From an uncultured Maribacter sp. (GTDB lineage: Bacteria; Bacteroidota; Bacteroidia; Flavobacteriales; Flavobacteriaceae), in contig CAJQMW010000130.1 in assembly GCA_905479535.1 (NCBI GenBank), forward strand, positions 1 through 5,834: 5,834 nucleotides of DNA, read 5' to 3'. Below are positions 5,819 to 5,834 of the stretch, piece by piece; positions within the stretch are counted from its first letter, which is position 1, and every line of letters begins with the position of its first letter. A program made the position numbers and the translations under genes. Under the pieces are notes generated by a model. It did not search any database, was not told the DNA's origin, and was given only the letters and a program-made list of their open reading frames with translations.

Positions 5819-5834
5819 AGAAATCGTATCCCTT

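Overview
The window looks like the chromosome of a Bacteroidota bacterium, most likely a marine-type member of the Flavobacteriia. The evidence is an STN-containing SusC-type TonB-dependent receptor, a FecR anti-sigma protein with a C-terminal DUF4974 region, a Bacteroides-expansion ECF sigma factor, A/T-rich start contexts without strong Shine-Dalgarno sequences, and one good match to the Bacteroidota -7 promoter element (TAnnTTTG). The genus cannot be fixed from the sequence.

Layout from left to right. Bases 1-954 (minus) hold the first 318 codons of the SusC-type receptor, which runs off the left edge. Bases 955-1093 are the gap between the FecR gene and the receptor gene, and contain a long two-part inverted repeat. 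Bases 1094-2257 (minus) encode the FecR-family anti-sigma protein. Bases 2258-2358 are a short divergent promoter region. Bases 2359-2955 (plus) encode the ECF sigma factor. Bases 3021-5561 (minus) encode an 846-residue fusion of a membrane transporter-like region with a spermidine-synthase-like domain, convergent with the sigma gene. Bases 5562-5834 are non-coding, with a candidate promoter, three inverted repeats and a terminator-like element for a gene beyond the right edge.

The receptor, FecR protein and sigma factor form a complete cell-surface signalling set. By family knowledge, substrate binding at the outer membrane is passed through the receptor's periplasmic STN domain to the C-terminal part of FecR. 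FecR then releases or activates the sigma factor, which transcribes the receptor operon. A SusD-like partner and substrate-processing genes would be expected to the left of the window. Here the sigma gene is divergent from the FecR-receptor pair rather than in the same operon.

The membrane/spermidine-synthase-like protein appears unrelated to the signalling set and has visibly higher G+C. Its membrane half is an internal duplication. Its synthase half has lost several residues expected for polyamine synthesis, so its function is open and it is the least understood gene here. I found no clear new multi-gene system. The main leads are this protein, its apparently structured leader, and the inverted repeat in front of the receptor gene.
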